Shown: piece after piece, positions 28,233 through 36,956 of the stretch
Layout of the letters: every line of letters begins with the position of its first letter
Numbering within the stretch: the stretch's first letter is position 1
Assembly: GCA_947502595.1 (NCBI GenBank)
Contig: CANNAM010000009.1
Location: 62,001 to 126,000 of the forward strand
Direction: 5' to 3'
Source of the DNA: an uncultured Marinicella sp.
GTDB taxonomy: Bacteria > Pseudomonadota > Gammaproteobacteria > Xanthomonadales > Marinicellaceae
DNA: 64,000 bases
Position numbers and translations under genes: made by a program
Notes under the pieces: model-generated
What the model was told of the DNA's origin: nothing
Database searches by the model: none
What the model saw: only the letters and a program-made list of their open reading frames with translations

Positions 28233-30140
28233 TCAGCCATCAGCACCTTCTATGGAGCCAACTATGGCATCAATTTGTTGGCTGGCAATGTTGTGGTATC
28301 CAGGCCTGGATTTGCGGTAAATATTGGCAGCCAAGTTGTGTAAATCTGGATTTTCCATCAAAGCTTCGTACAGTGGTTTGATTAATTTAACGCGACCAAT
28401 GCTGGACAAGTATTCGATCAGTCTGGGGTAGGCTGCTTGGTATTGGTTGTTGATACTGATCAGCAGCCAATCATGGGCGATTTCACTGTTTTGCCGCGCC
28501 GTGAGGGCGAAGTTTTGATCCAGTTGTTGCAGCTGTTGGGTGGTTAATTGAGTTGGTAAAGCCCGCAAAAAATACAGCCATTCCTGGGTGGTCCAGTTTT
28601 GCGTGGCGATTTCAGTGGTTGGCAACTGGCCAGCAGCCCAAGCTTTGACTTGTTGTTCAATTTGCTTGAATCGGCTGGTGCTTGGTGGGGTGAAAAAATC
28701 TGGTAAGCCCGGTTGGTGCAGCCAAGTGTTGACCTGATTCAGGGTGATTTTGCCGGTATTATTAAGCAGTAAATGCTGGTTCAAGTAGTTGACAAAGTCC
28801 TTTGTCTCGATGCTTTGAAAGGCATGCTGTGTAAAATAACTGTTTAAAAATTGGTCGAATATTTGGCGACCGACTTGTTGTTCCATCCATTCCAAAAAGA
28901 AGCGGCCTTTGTCGTAAGCCACACCACTGAAGTAATCATCGGGATCAGCACTGGCTTGTGGGTTCACCAGTTTTTGTTGGTCTGCTGTTAAGTCTTGCAT
29001 TTCATTGAGTAAAGCTTGGTGCACCAGAGTGGCCTCCATCAGCATGCGCTCTTTGCCATAGATGGCATCAATGATGCGGGCTTCAATGTATGAGGTGAAG
29101 CCCTCGTTCAACCAAGCATCTCGCCACAAGGCATTGGTGACCAAGTTGCCGGACCAGGAATGTGCGAGCTCATGGGCAATCAAGGAGTCCAGTGATCGAT
29201 CACCAGCAATGATGGTCGGTGTGATGTGAGATAATTTGGGGTTTTCCATGCCGCCAAAAGGAAAACTGGGCGGTAAAACCAACAAGTCATATTGGCCCCA
29301 GCGATAAGGTCCGTACAAAGCTTCTGTGGCAGTGATCATGTTTTCGGTAGCGGCAAACTCATAGGCAGCTGCTTCAAGTACTGCAGGTTCAGCATAAATG
29401 GCCACATGTTCACTGATTTGTTGCATTGCCAGGTCACCCACCGCTATGGCAATTAAATAGGCAGGAATCGGTTGTTGCATAGTGAATGTATGCACGCCAT
29501 CGATGGCTTGTTGGTGGTTGTTATCTGCGCTGAGTACGGCTTTGACTTCTGGTTTAACCCGAATGGTGGCATTGTAAGTCACTCTGACTGATGGGGTGTC
29601 TTGTATTGGGATCCAACTGCGGGCATGGATGGCTTGAGACTGGGAGAACAAAAAAGGTTGTTTTTTGCCACTGGTTTGCTGTGGCGACAGCCATTGCAGT
29701 CCTGAGGCGTTAGAGGAGGTTTGGTAGTGGATTTTTATCGGTGTATTTTCTGAGGGAATATCAATAATCAATGGTGTTCCCAGCCCTTCAATGGCTTGCC
29801 CTTTGCGCCACAACAATTTGGTGTTTTTGCCGCTGTTAATCGCCTCAACGCCCTTGATTTTTAACTCGCGGGTATCCAACACCAGTTGTTTGATTGATGG
29901 ATCCAGTCGTTGGTAGGTGATGACGGCGTAACCATCCAAAACTTGGTGTTTAAACTTAACCGTTAAATCAAGTTCAAGGTGGGTGATTATGACTTGATCA
30001 TGTCTGGAAAAAGAGTGCGGGTCGGGCCGAGATTGGGCTGCTTCGGTACTGGTTTGAAAGGGTTTTGGTGGGTTTTGTTGGTGACAAGCCGTGAGTAAGC
30101 AAAGGCATGACAGGATAAAAACTGAAGTGGTTAGGCGCAT
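28233..30140 (-). CDS. M1-family metallopeptidase lipoprotein (LTA4 hydrolase-like)
   Basis: 635 aa. Lipobox LLTAC with lipidated Cys 19. N-terminal beta domain with GGMENPKL (296-302), the exopeptidase substrate motif in the leukotriene A4 hydrolase group. Zinc site HELAH at 323-327 with the third ligand Glu 346 in WLNEGFTSY. A C-terminal helical repeat domain (about 500-630) fits the LTA4H C-terminal fold. Catalytic residues are complete, so an active aminopeptidase is expected, anchored to a membrane through lipid. Residue 20 is His, consistent with outer-membrane sorting. The single gene is transcribed away from gap, with the tRNA-Asp just upstream on the same strand. Confidence 0.93.
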   Translation of the reverse strand: MRLTTSVFILSCLCLLTACHQQNPPKPFQTSTEAAQSRPDPHSFSRHDQVIITHLELDLTVKFKHQVLDGYAVITYQRLDPSIKQLVLDTRELKIKGVEAINSGKNTKLLWRKGQAIEGLGTPLIIDIPSENTPIKIHYQTSSNASGLQWLSPQQTSGKKQPFLFSQSQAIHARSWIPIQDTPSVRVTYNATIRVKPEVKAVLSADNNHQQAIDGVHTFTMQQPIPAYLIAIAVGDLAMQQISEHVAIYAEPAVLEAAAYEFAATENMITATEALYGPYRWGQYDLLVLPPSFPFGGMENPKLSHITPTIIAGDRSLDSLIAHELAHSWSGNLVTNALWRDAWLNEGFTSYIEARIIDAIYGKERMLMEATLVHQALLNEMQDLTADQQKLVNPQASADPDDYFSGVAYDKGRFFLEWMEQQVGRQIFDQFLNSYFTQHAFQSIETKDFVNYLNQHLLLNNTGKITLNQVNTWLHQPGLPDFFTPPSTSRFKQIEQQVKAWAAGQLPTTEIATQNWTTQEWLYFLRALPTQLTTQQLQQLDQNFALTARQNSEIAHDWLLISINNQYQAAYPRLIEYLSSIGRVKLIKPLYEALMENPDLHNLAANIYRKSRPGYHNIASQQIDAIVGSIEGADG

Positions 30141-30226
30141 GGTTAACTTGGGTAGATTGCAAAATCATTATAGTAACTGAAATGCGTTGAATTACCAAGT
30201 AGGTGAATGGACTGTACTGCAATGAA

Positions 30227-30303
30227 TGGCGGAGCGGACGGGACTCGAACCCGCGACCCCCGGCGTGACAGGCCGGTATTCTAACCAACTGAACTACCGC
30301 TCC
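30227..30303 (-). tRNA. tRNA-Asp (GTC)
   Basis: On the minus strand, GGAGCGG pairs with CCGCTCC in the acceptor stem, followed by G and an encoded CCA. The anticodon loop is CTGTCAC with anticodon GTC. The T arm contains GGTTCGAGTCC and the D arm AGTTCAGTTGGTTAGAA. The length is 77 nt and it is very close to E. coli tRNA-Asp. Confidence 0.97.
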
Positions 30304-30339
30304 GCAGTGGTGGTTCAACTCAATAAGCTGAGGACGCGC

Positions 30340-30368
30340 ATTCTAATCTAAAACAAATTATTTGTGTA
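30340..30368 (-). promoter_or_regulatory. promoter of tRNA-Asp
   Basis: Minus strand: TACACA, 17-base spacer, TAGAAT, then a GC-rich discriminator (GCGCGTCC) typical of stringently controlled stable-RNA promoters. The predicted start is about 30 bases before the tRNA. Confidence 0.55.
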
Positions 30369-30403
30369 GTTTTTTTTCTGCAATAAATTAAAACCATCAC
30401 CAG

Positions 30404-30433
30404 CTGTCAAGAACGGCTATTCAATGGTAGAAT
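30404..30433 (+). promoter_or_regulatory. putative promoter of the GAPDH gene
   Basis: CTGTCA, 18-base spacer and TAGAAT, about 60 bases before the ATG at 30492. The -35 matches at four of six. Confidence 0.4.
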
Positions 30434-30491
30434 ATGCGCCCAATTACTGATCACCTTTATTTGATTTAATGGCCGCCAGGCTGGAGATGTC

Positions 30492-31964
30492 ATGACTGAA
30501 GAAAACAGACCTTTACCCACCGAATTTTTTGCTGATTGGAAAGAAAGAGAAGCCTTGGCAGAAGGCATGATTCCGTTGATTGGCAGGTTGTACCGTCGCC
30601 GCAATGTATCTTTGTATATGTATGGAAAGCGCATGATCAATCAGTCGGTGACTGACTTGATGAAAGCCCACCGTTTTGTGCGTCAAGTTGAAGCCAGTGA
30701 GCTCAGCGAATACGAAACCTTCCCGTTCATCAAATCAATTGCTGAATTACCATTAGGGCCTGCCCACATTGATGTAGGTAAAATGGTTTATCGTTACTTT
30801 AAAACCAACAGTTACGAAGACATAGAACAAGCCGATGTTGATGCTTATGTCAGGCAAGAACTGGCCCATTTGATTGATTCCGAAGCCAAGCCTTTGGATA
30901 AACCTCAAGATGTCGTACTGTATGGTTTTGGTCGCATCGGTCGTCTTGTGGCCCGTTTGTTGGTGGATAAAACCGGTGGTGGAGATGTGTTGGTTTTGAA
31001 AGCCATTGTGATCAGAAAAAGTTCTGCTGATAATGACTTAGAAAAACGCGCGGCTTTGTTGCGTAAAGATTCTGTACATGGCAAATTCAATGGCACCATC
31101 AGGGTGTTGCAAGAGCAAAATAAAATTGTTATCAATGGCAATGAAGTACAAGTCATTTATGCCAACTCACCTGCAGACATTGATTACACTGAATATGGTA
31201 TCAACAATGCATTGATTGTTGATAATACAGGTGTTTGGAAGGATGATGCTGGTTTGCGTGGTCACTTGCGACCAGGGGCAGCCAAAGTCTTACTGACAGC
31301 ACCAGCACAGGGTGATATTCCAAATATCGTCTATGGCATCAACCATGATTTAATCACCCCAGAAAAAGAAGTTATTTGCGCCGCGTCTTGTACCACCAAT
31401 GCAATCGTGCCGGTACTCAAATGTTTGAATGATGAATACGGCATTCAACACGGCCACATTGAAACGGTGCATGCTTACACCAATGACCAAAATCTGATTG
31501 ACAATTACCACAACAAAGACCGCCGTGGCAGAAGTGCTGCATTGAATATGGTGTTGACTTCAACAGGCGCAGCCAAGGCAGTGGCTAAAGTGCTGCCTGA
31601 GTTGGCTGGTAAGTTAACTGGGAATGCCATAAGGGTACCAACGCCGAACGTTTCTATGGCAATACTGAACGTTCAACTGGGCAAAGAAACTGACCTAGAG
31701 CAACTGAATGAATTTTTACGCCGCAAATCATTGCATTCACGTTTGCAACAACAAATTGGTTACACCATTTCTACCGAGGCCGTGTCCACTGACTTTGTCG
31801 GATCAAGACAGGCTTGTGTGATAGATTCGCAAGCCACTATTGTCGAGGGTAATCATGTGGTGTTGTATTGTTGGTATGACAATGAGTTTGGTTATTCATG
31901 CCAAGTGGTGCGTTGTTTAGAGAAGTTTGCAGGTGTTAATTGGCCGACTTACCCCAGTAAATAA
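30492..31964 (+). CDS. glyceraldehyde-3-phosphate dehydrogenase, long form with N-terminal extension
   Basis: 490 aa, about 150 aa longer than the classic GapA. Residues 1-135 form a helical extension found in the long-form GAPDH group known from Pseudomonas and Vibrio (GapB-like). The Rossmann motif is VVLYGFGRIGRLVA (about 141-154). The catalytic Cys is C300 in ASCTTNAIVP. RVPTPNVSMA and the C-terminal WYDNEFGYS are intact. It oxidises glyceraldehyde-3-phosphate to 1,3-bisphosphoglycerate, probably with NAD. No other glycolytic gene is nearby. GGAG before the ATG, and a terminator follows directly. Confidence 0.93.
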   Translation: MTEENRPLPTEFFADWKEREALAEGMIPLIGRLYRRRNVSLYMYGKRMINQSVTDLMKAHRFVRQVEASELSEYETFPFIKSIAELPLGPAHIDVGKMVYRYFKTNSYEDIEQADVDAYVRQELAHLIDSEAKPLDKPQDVVLYGFGRIGRLVARLLVDKTGGGDVLVLKAIVIRKSSADNDLEKRAALLRKDSVHGKFNGTIRVLQEQNKIVINGNEVQVIYANSPADIDYTEYGINNALIVDNTGVWKDDAGLRGHLRPGAAKVLLTAPAQGDIPNIVYGINHDLITPEKEVICAASCTTNAIVPVLKCLNDEYGIQHGHIETVHAYTNDQNLIDNYHNKDRRGRSAALNMVLTSTGAAKAVAKVLPELAGKLTGNAIRVPTPNVSMAILNVQLGKETDLEQLNEFLRRKSLHSRLQQQIGYTISTEAVSTDFVGSRQACVIDSQATIVEGNHVVLYCWYDNEFGYSCQVVRCLEKFAGVNWPTYPSK

Positions 31965-31987
31965 GCGCCCTCGTTTAAATTATTTGA

Positions 31988-32012
31988 AGCGTCCTTTTGG
32001 GCGCTTTTTTTT
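31988..32012 (+). terminator. rho-independent terminator after GAPDH gene
   Basis: AGCGTCC/GGGCGCT stem with a TTTT loop and eight T residues after it, 23 bases past the stop. Confidence 0.85.
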
Positions 32013-32223
32013 GCGCCTGAAAATGTCAATTAATGAGTTAAATCAGCACATTAAAGACACACTCTGAAAGTAACTAAACCAATTTATATGAAGAATTATT
32101 GTAATTCTCGTAGCACATAAATCTCGCTTGACGAAAAAAATAATTTATGTTTATATGTATAGGATGTTTGTTTTCTATATGCAAACTGGTGAGAGTTTGA
32201 TTAACTGATTCAGCGAGGTGTTT

Positions 32224-33375
32224 ATGCGGTATTTGATAAAACGTTCAAAAGGTATGGCTTTGGTATTTCTGGGTTTGGTATTTGTTTTACCGGTGAGTGC
32301 AGTTAAGTATTTAGCCGATCGTGTGAACGGTGATGCAGCTGTTGATTTACTACATATCAGTAGCAGCAATCAGTTGATGACAGAAACCGGTGATGGCGTG
32401 GGCGGCTTTGCTGCTCCTGTGTCAATCAACCTAAACATCAATCCGGTCAGTATTGAGTTGGGCGATTTTAATGCAGATGGATTCAAAGATATAATTGCAT
32501 TGGATGACAATGGCCAGTTGTCACTTTCATTGCATGACAATACCAGTGGGTTTTTAAATGAAGTCATTTTACCTGTGGGATTGCAAGCTCTAGAGAGCAT
32601 CATCGCCATTGATGTGGCAGACTTAAATGGCGACGGTTTTCTAGATGTAGCTGTATTGATTGATGGCTTGTTGCATGGTCGAGTTATCCTCTTGCACGGT
32701 GATGGTCAAGGAGGCTTTGCACCTTTGGTGAACCTTGAAATCAATGCTTTGATTGTCGCAGCTACGGGTTTAAGTTTAAGTGATCTGAATACAGATGGCA
32801 CTGTTGATGTGCTGGTTAAAGATGTTTTGGGAACAGTGCATTTGCTGTTGTCCGATGGTATGGGTGGTTATCAGTTACCATCAACCTTGGCTGGCGTGCT
32901 GCCCACTGGCAGTATCTATTTTGCCGACTTCAATAATGACCAAACCCCAGACATGGTTGTGTTGGATGAGCTACTTGGTTTGCTGACCATCAGGTTGGGT
33001 AATGGCGATGGCAGTTTTCTTAATGGTGTAGCAATATCCGTAGGCTTAACGCCAACTGATGTTGTGGCAGTTGATTTGAATTTGGATGGGAATACGGATT
33101 TAGCTGTGGTTAATATTGGCGATAACAGCATCAATGTCTTGATTGGTGATGGCTTAGGTGGTCTATTTGAGTTGGTTGGTCAAGTCTTGGAAGATTTACT
33201 GGGTGTTATTCCTGCATTAGGCTTACCTGCTGCAGTGATTTCACATGACTTCAATGGTGATTGTCGCCTTGACCTGGGGGTGTGGAATGACCTGACTCAA
33301 AGTTACACCATACAATTGAATCAAACTGGCCCAGATTTGAATGATTTGGTTTTTTGTTCGGTGTTTGAATACTAG
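32224..33375 (+). CDS. secreted FG-GAP/VCBS-repeat protein with GFE-type tail
   Basis: 383 aa with an N-terminal signal peptide (KGMALVFLGLVFVLPVSA). The body is a series of about six repeats with a Ca-binding-like core: LGDFNADGFKDIIAL, VADLNGDGFLDVAVL, LSDLNTDGTVDVLVK, FADFNNDQTPDMVVL, AVDLNLDGNTDLAVV and SHDFNGDCRLDLGVW. The repeats are typical of FG-GAP/VCBS seven-bladed beta-propellers with DxDxDG calcium loops. The C-terminus reads DLVFCSVFEY, a divergent copy of the tail motif seen on other exported proteins in the window. ATG at 32224 has GAGG close upstream and replaces a GTG at 32218. Likely extracellular ligand-binding. Confidence 0.82.
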   Translation: MRYLIKRSKGMALVFLGLVFVLPVSAVKYLADRVNGDAAVDLLHISSSNQLMTETGDGVGGFAAPVSINLNINPVSIELGDFNADGFKDIIALDDNGQLSLSLHDNTSGFLNEVILPVGLQALESIIAIDVADLNGDGFLDVAVLIDGLLHGRVILLHGDGQGGFAPLVNLEINALIVAATGLSLSDLNTDGTVDVLVKDVLGTVHLLLSDGMGGYQLPSTLAGVLPTGSIYFADFNNDQTPDMVVLDELLGLLTIRLGNGDGSFLNGVAISVGLTPTDVVAVDLNLDGNTDLAVVNIGDNSINVLIGDGLGGLFELVGQVLEDLLGVIPALGLPAAVISHDFNGDCRLDLGVWNDLTQSYTIQLNQTGPDLNDLVFCSVFEY

Positions 33376-33488
33376 GCTTGCTTTATTTAGATTTTAATTA
33401 ACAAAGTAGACATGAGACAAAGGTTTGCATTTGCTGACTTGTAAATACCGAACTCTCAAGGTATCTTAATTTGATTTAGGAGATAACT

Positions 33489-34088
33489 ATGTCAGGTGTA
33501 TTAGATTTAATTAAAAGCAGTATAGGCCAACAGGCTGCCGATCAAGTGGCACAACAAGTGGGTGGTAATCAAGAAGCCACACAACGAGCCATCGCTGCCG
33601 GCATACCCTTGTTGTTGTCGGCTTTACAAAAAAATGCAAAATCTAAAAGTGGTGCTGCCTCTTTAGCCAATGCGCTTGAGAAAGACCATGATGGCGGGGT
33701 ATTAGGCAACTTGGGCGCTTTGTTTGGCCAATCAAGTTACCAGTCAACCGGTGAGCAAATTTTAGGTCATGTGTTGGGTAATCGACAAAACAATGTGGCC
33801 AATCAATTAGGCAAAGCCACTGGCTTGGGTTCGGCCGATGTGAATAAAATTTTAGCCAACCTGGCACCAGTCGTACTGGGCGCAGTAGGGCAAGCCAAAA
33901 AGCAAAATAATTTAGGCGTCTCAGGTCTACAAGATTTATTGAAACAGGAACGTAAAAGCATCAAAAAACAGCAGCCAAACCTTGGTTTTTTGGAAAAAGC
34001 CTTGGACAGTGATGGCGATGGTGAGGTTGATTTGTCTGATGTATTAAAACAAGGCTCAGGTTTATTGTCTGGATTTTTCAAAAGATAA
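33489..34088 (+). CDS. DUF937 family protein
   Basis: 199 aa soluble protein. DUF937 (YidB-type) features: VLDLIKSSIGQQAADQVAQQVGGNQEATQRAIAAGIPLLLSAL and LANALEKDHDGGVLGNLGALFG. A second repeat-like half (ILGHVLGNRQNNVANQLGKATGLG, VLGAVGQAKKQ) is rich in Gly, Gln and Asn. The C-terminal EKALDSDGDGEVDLSDVLKQ has an EF-hand-like Asp-rich loop, as in several members. The family is small and uncharacterised. AGGAG precedes the ATG at 33489. No signal peptide. Confidence 0.85.
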   Translation: MSGVLDLIKSSIGQQAADQVAQQVGGNQEATQRAIAAGIPLLLSALQKNAKSKSGAASLANALEKDHDGGVLGNLGALFGQSSYQSTGEQILGHVLGNRQNNVANQLGKATGLGSADVNKILANLAPVVLGAVGQAKKQNNLGVSGLQDLLKQERKSIKKQQPNLGFLEKALDSDGDGEVDLSDVLKQGSGLLSGFFKR

Positions 34089-34109
34089 TCACAAATTATT
34101 CTATTGAAA

Positions 34110-34140
34110 ATGGCAACCAGATTGCTTTTCTGGTTGTCAT
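34110..34140. terminator. hairpin after DUF937 gene
   Basis: ATGGCAACCAGA and TCTGGTTGTCAT pair over 12 positions (one G-T) around a short loop. There is no T-run, so termination is possible but not certain. Confidence 0.4.
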
Positions 34141-34281
34141 AAGTCTTGCAAATCAGGGTGTTATCTTGTATTTTGTTGCTAAGCGTTGTGTGTAAGATGG
34201 GGACAAGATTAATTACTTTTTATTCCAAGGTCTGCTGTTTGCCATAATGAAAGCCAGCCATATAACAATGTAACGGTACTC

Positions 34282-36597
34282 ATGAATAAAAATAAGATAT
34301 TAAGCGAATGTATTGTAATTTTCGATAAGCATTTACAGGTTAACCTAAAAGCTGCCATGACCTTGAGCTTAAAGAAACTGTTCAGCTTGGCAGAAAATGC
34401 AACATCAAACCAGCAAGAACAGGAAATGTTCAATCAGTACCGTCAGCTTAAATCAGGCGCAAAACTTTTATCCAATCAAATCAGGTCTAAAGTCAAAACA
34501 ATGCCTGATTTCATCTCAGCCGAAGTGAATAAGTCAGATAAAAAAATGTCTTTGTCGCTGGTAGAGGATGAAGAGCTGTCTATTTCATTGTCGCTGACCC
34601 AGTTAGATTCTACCTTGGAGGTTGTCAGTCATGGTGAACTGTATACCCTAGAAAAGCGCATGAATGTAATATTTGGCAATGAGCTGATTGACAAAACAAA
34701 CATGCCTTTTTCTCCTGCATCCATAGTTTGGTTGTTCAGTCACGCATTCAAGTCTATTGAGCTGACGGTACAGGTCAAGACCATGATTTTAGACTTCTTA
34801 ACCAAAGAATTCAGCCAGCACATCAATCAAGCGTACCATGAGATAAATCAAGTGTTTATTGACGCGGGTATTTTGCCTAATATACAGCCAGAAGTCAGTA
34901 AGCGCGCCAGTCAAAATAAATCCGGCGAAACCACTGATGCTCATGATGAGGTGCATAATTCGGAGGAAGCATCAGTTCAACAAGGGGCTGAGTACAGTGA
35001 AAATCAGCCTGAGTCTGTTCGTCACAACCAAAGCGCACAGCAGGGCTTTCAGCAAGGCGGAGTAAGGCAAGGGTATTCAGGTACAGATCAACAACGATCT
35101 GGTGGGATAGATGGTGGTGAGTACCAGTCAGCTACCAGACAATACGATCCGCAAACCCAACAATTGGTGGAGTCAATATTTGATCTTTTATCACCACCCA
35201 GAAGTTCAATGGCTCATAACAGCCAAGCCCCATCAGATGGGTCGGCTGGTGGAAACCCTAGTCAGGCAACAAATCAGCCCAGTCAAAAACAGCGAATAGC
35301 CGACAATGAATTTGATCAAGCATTGGCTCAGATTGCACAAGAATCTGGCGTAGTGGCAACCAGTAAAAACATCCATAATCTAAAAGAAATGTTGGCTGAT
35401 CAGGTAAAAAACAACACTGGTAATTACTACCCTGAGCTGACACCCAAGCAGAACAAAACTTTGGATCTGATGGGCATGGTATATGATGAGATAGAAAAGG
35501 ATGACAGCATTGATTCCCACATCAGGTCTTCCTTTAATGCCATCAATGTCCCCTTGTTGCGTATGGCAGTCAATGATGAAAACTTTTTTTCAGATGCCGC
35601 TCATCCAGCCAGAAAGTTTATGGAGCTGTTGGTTGAATCATCACAAAAATGGCACGGCACCAATGTCATTAAGAAGATTCATCAATACAGTGATTCAGCA
35701 GCTAAATCATTTGATGGGTCGGCACATTCTTTTGTCAATGCACTGAACGACCTGAGTCAATACCTTGAAGTGACTGAGAACAGGGCCCAAAAAGCTGAAC
35801 AAAAATGGGTCAGTGCGGCTCAAGGTAAGGAAAAAATGGACCTTACCAAGTCGCAAGTTGAAGCACATTTGAATGAAATTCTCGAAGGCTGTGAAGTTAA
35901 ATTTATCCGCGACATCATTCATCATGTTTGGAAGGATTCATTGACCCTGACCTTACTCAGAGAAGGAAAAGATTCAGAACAATGGGAGAAAAAGACCAAG
36001 TCGGCAAAAATCATATCTCAAATTGGCAATAAAAAAGAGTTCATGAAACTCAGTGGTCCTGATAAATTGGCAGCCATGCACCACCTTGACCAAACCATGG
36101 ATGAACTGGGCTTTTCTAAACGCGACCGAATTGCAACCAAAGACAATATCCATACCTGTTTAGGTTGGCAAGAAATCGAAGAAGAGGAAAAGCCAAAAGA
36201 TGCCCCTAAATTAAAAAAAGTACTGTCTATTGATGAGGCGGTTAAGACCCAAGAAATTGAATCCGCCAACAAAAAAATCGAAGAAATCAGAGAATTGAGC
36301 GATGCTGAAAAGTTACTGATGGAGCAGGTTATTAACATGCCTTATGGCTCGTTGTTTGACTTCGTTATTAATCAGCAAAATGAAACCTTGCGTCGTAAGC
36401 TCAGTTGGGTCAGCACCATGAGTGAAACGGTGTTGTTTGTTGACCTGGTAGGTAGGCATCCACACAAAATGAAATTACCGAGATTGGCCATTGATATGCA
36501 CCGCAAGAGCATTGTTCGTGTAGAATTACAGCAAGGTGGATATTTCAAAACCGCACTGAATAAAATAATGAAACGTTTGAAAAAAATGGCGGCTTAA
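34282..36597 (+). CDS. DUF1631 family protein
   Basis: 771 aa cytoplasmic protein, matching DUF1631 (PF07793). The N-terminal half has a conserved helical region (ELYTLEKRMNVIFGNELIDKTNMPFSPASIVWLF). This is followed by a Ser/Gln/Gly-rich disordered middle (about residues 215-340). A conserved C-terminal helical half includes LDLMGMVYDEIEKDD, RSSFNAINVPLLRMAVNDENFFSDAAHPARKFMELL and KWHGTNV, and then a region ending in MVKKMAA-like basic residues. Family members occur with PilZ or other c-di-GMP genes; here a PilZ gene is 27 bases downstream, so an association with c-di-GMP signalling is likely. No catalytic activity is known. Confidence 0.88.
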   Translation: MNKNKILSECIVIFDKHLQVNLKAAMTLSLKKLFSLAENATSNQQEQEMFNQYRQLKSGAKLLSNQIRSKVKTMPDFISAEVNKSDKKMSLSLVEDEELSISLSLTQLDSTLEVVSHGELYTLEKRMNVIFGNELIDKTNMPFSPASIVWLFSHAFKSIELTVQVKTMILDFLTKEFSQHINQAYHEINQVFIDAGILPNIQPEVSKRASQNKSGETTDAHDEVHNSEEASVQQGAEYSENQPESVRHNQSAQQGFQQGGVRQGYSGTDQQRSGGIDGGEYQSATRQYDPQTQQLVESIFDLLSPPRSSMAHNSQAPSDGSAGGNPSQATNQPSQKQRIADNEFDQALAQIAQESGVVATSKNIHNLKEMLADQVKNNTGNYYPELTPKQNKTLDLMGMVYDEIEKDDSIDSHIRSSFNAINVPLLRMAVNDENFFSDAAHPARKFMELLVESSQKWHGTNVIKKIHQYSDSAAKSFDGSAHSFVNALNDLSQYLEVTENRAQKAEQKWVSAAQGKEKMDLTKSQVEAHLNEILEGCEVKFIRDIIHHVWKDSLTLTLLREGKDSEQWEKKTKSAKIISQIGNKKEFMKLSGPDKLAAMHHLDQTMDELGFSKRDRIATKDNIHTCLGWQEIEEEEKPKDAPKLKKVLSIDEAVKTQEIESANKKIEEIRELSDAEKLLMEQVINMPYGSLFDFVINQQNETLRRKLSWVSTMSETVLFVDLVGRHPHKMKLPRLAIDMHRKSIVRVELQQGGYFKTALNKIMKRLKKMAA

Positions 36598-36623
36598 TAA
36601 ACCGGATACGAAATGAGAATACT

Positions 36624-36956
36624 ATGGTAGAAAAAAGAGCAAATACTCGGGTCACACCCCCAGAAGGTTCAACTGTGATCAATCAGGTTAATGCTACCAA
36701 GATGGGCAGAATCGTGGATTTGTCTGCTTCAGGGTTTTTGTTGGCTGGCAGGGTGAAGATTAATTCAGGTATGATTTTTCAGCTGGTCTTGGCCTTGTCT
36801 GAAAATAAAGACGCCCACATTAAAGTGGGCGCAGAATGTATTTGGTCAGATTTGCAGACCAGCGGCTTAACCTTTGCTGGGTTTCAAATCATTGATATAG
36901 CTGCTGAGGACTACGAACGATTATCTAAAATCATTGAACAGTTAACAGCGAATTGA
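36624..36956 (+). CDS. PilZ domain protein
   Basis: 110 aa single-domain protein. The c-di-GMP-binding motifs are RANTR (RxxxR form) at residues 5-9 and DLSASG (DxSxxG) at about 33. The remainder forms the barrel strands (GMIFQLVLAL, IKVGAECIWSD, TFAGFQIIDI). It should bind c-di-GMP and pass the signal to a partner, probably the DUF1631 protein upstream. The two genes are 27 bases apart. Its 3' end overlaps the 3' end of the convergent TolC-family gene by 26 bases. Confidence 0.88.
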   Translation: MVEKRANTRVTPPEGSTVINQVNATKMGRIVDLSASGFLLAGRVKINSGMIFQLVLALSENKDAHIKVGAECIWSDLQTSGLTFAGFQIIDIAAEDYERLSKIIEQLTAN

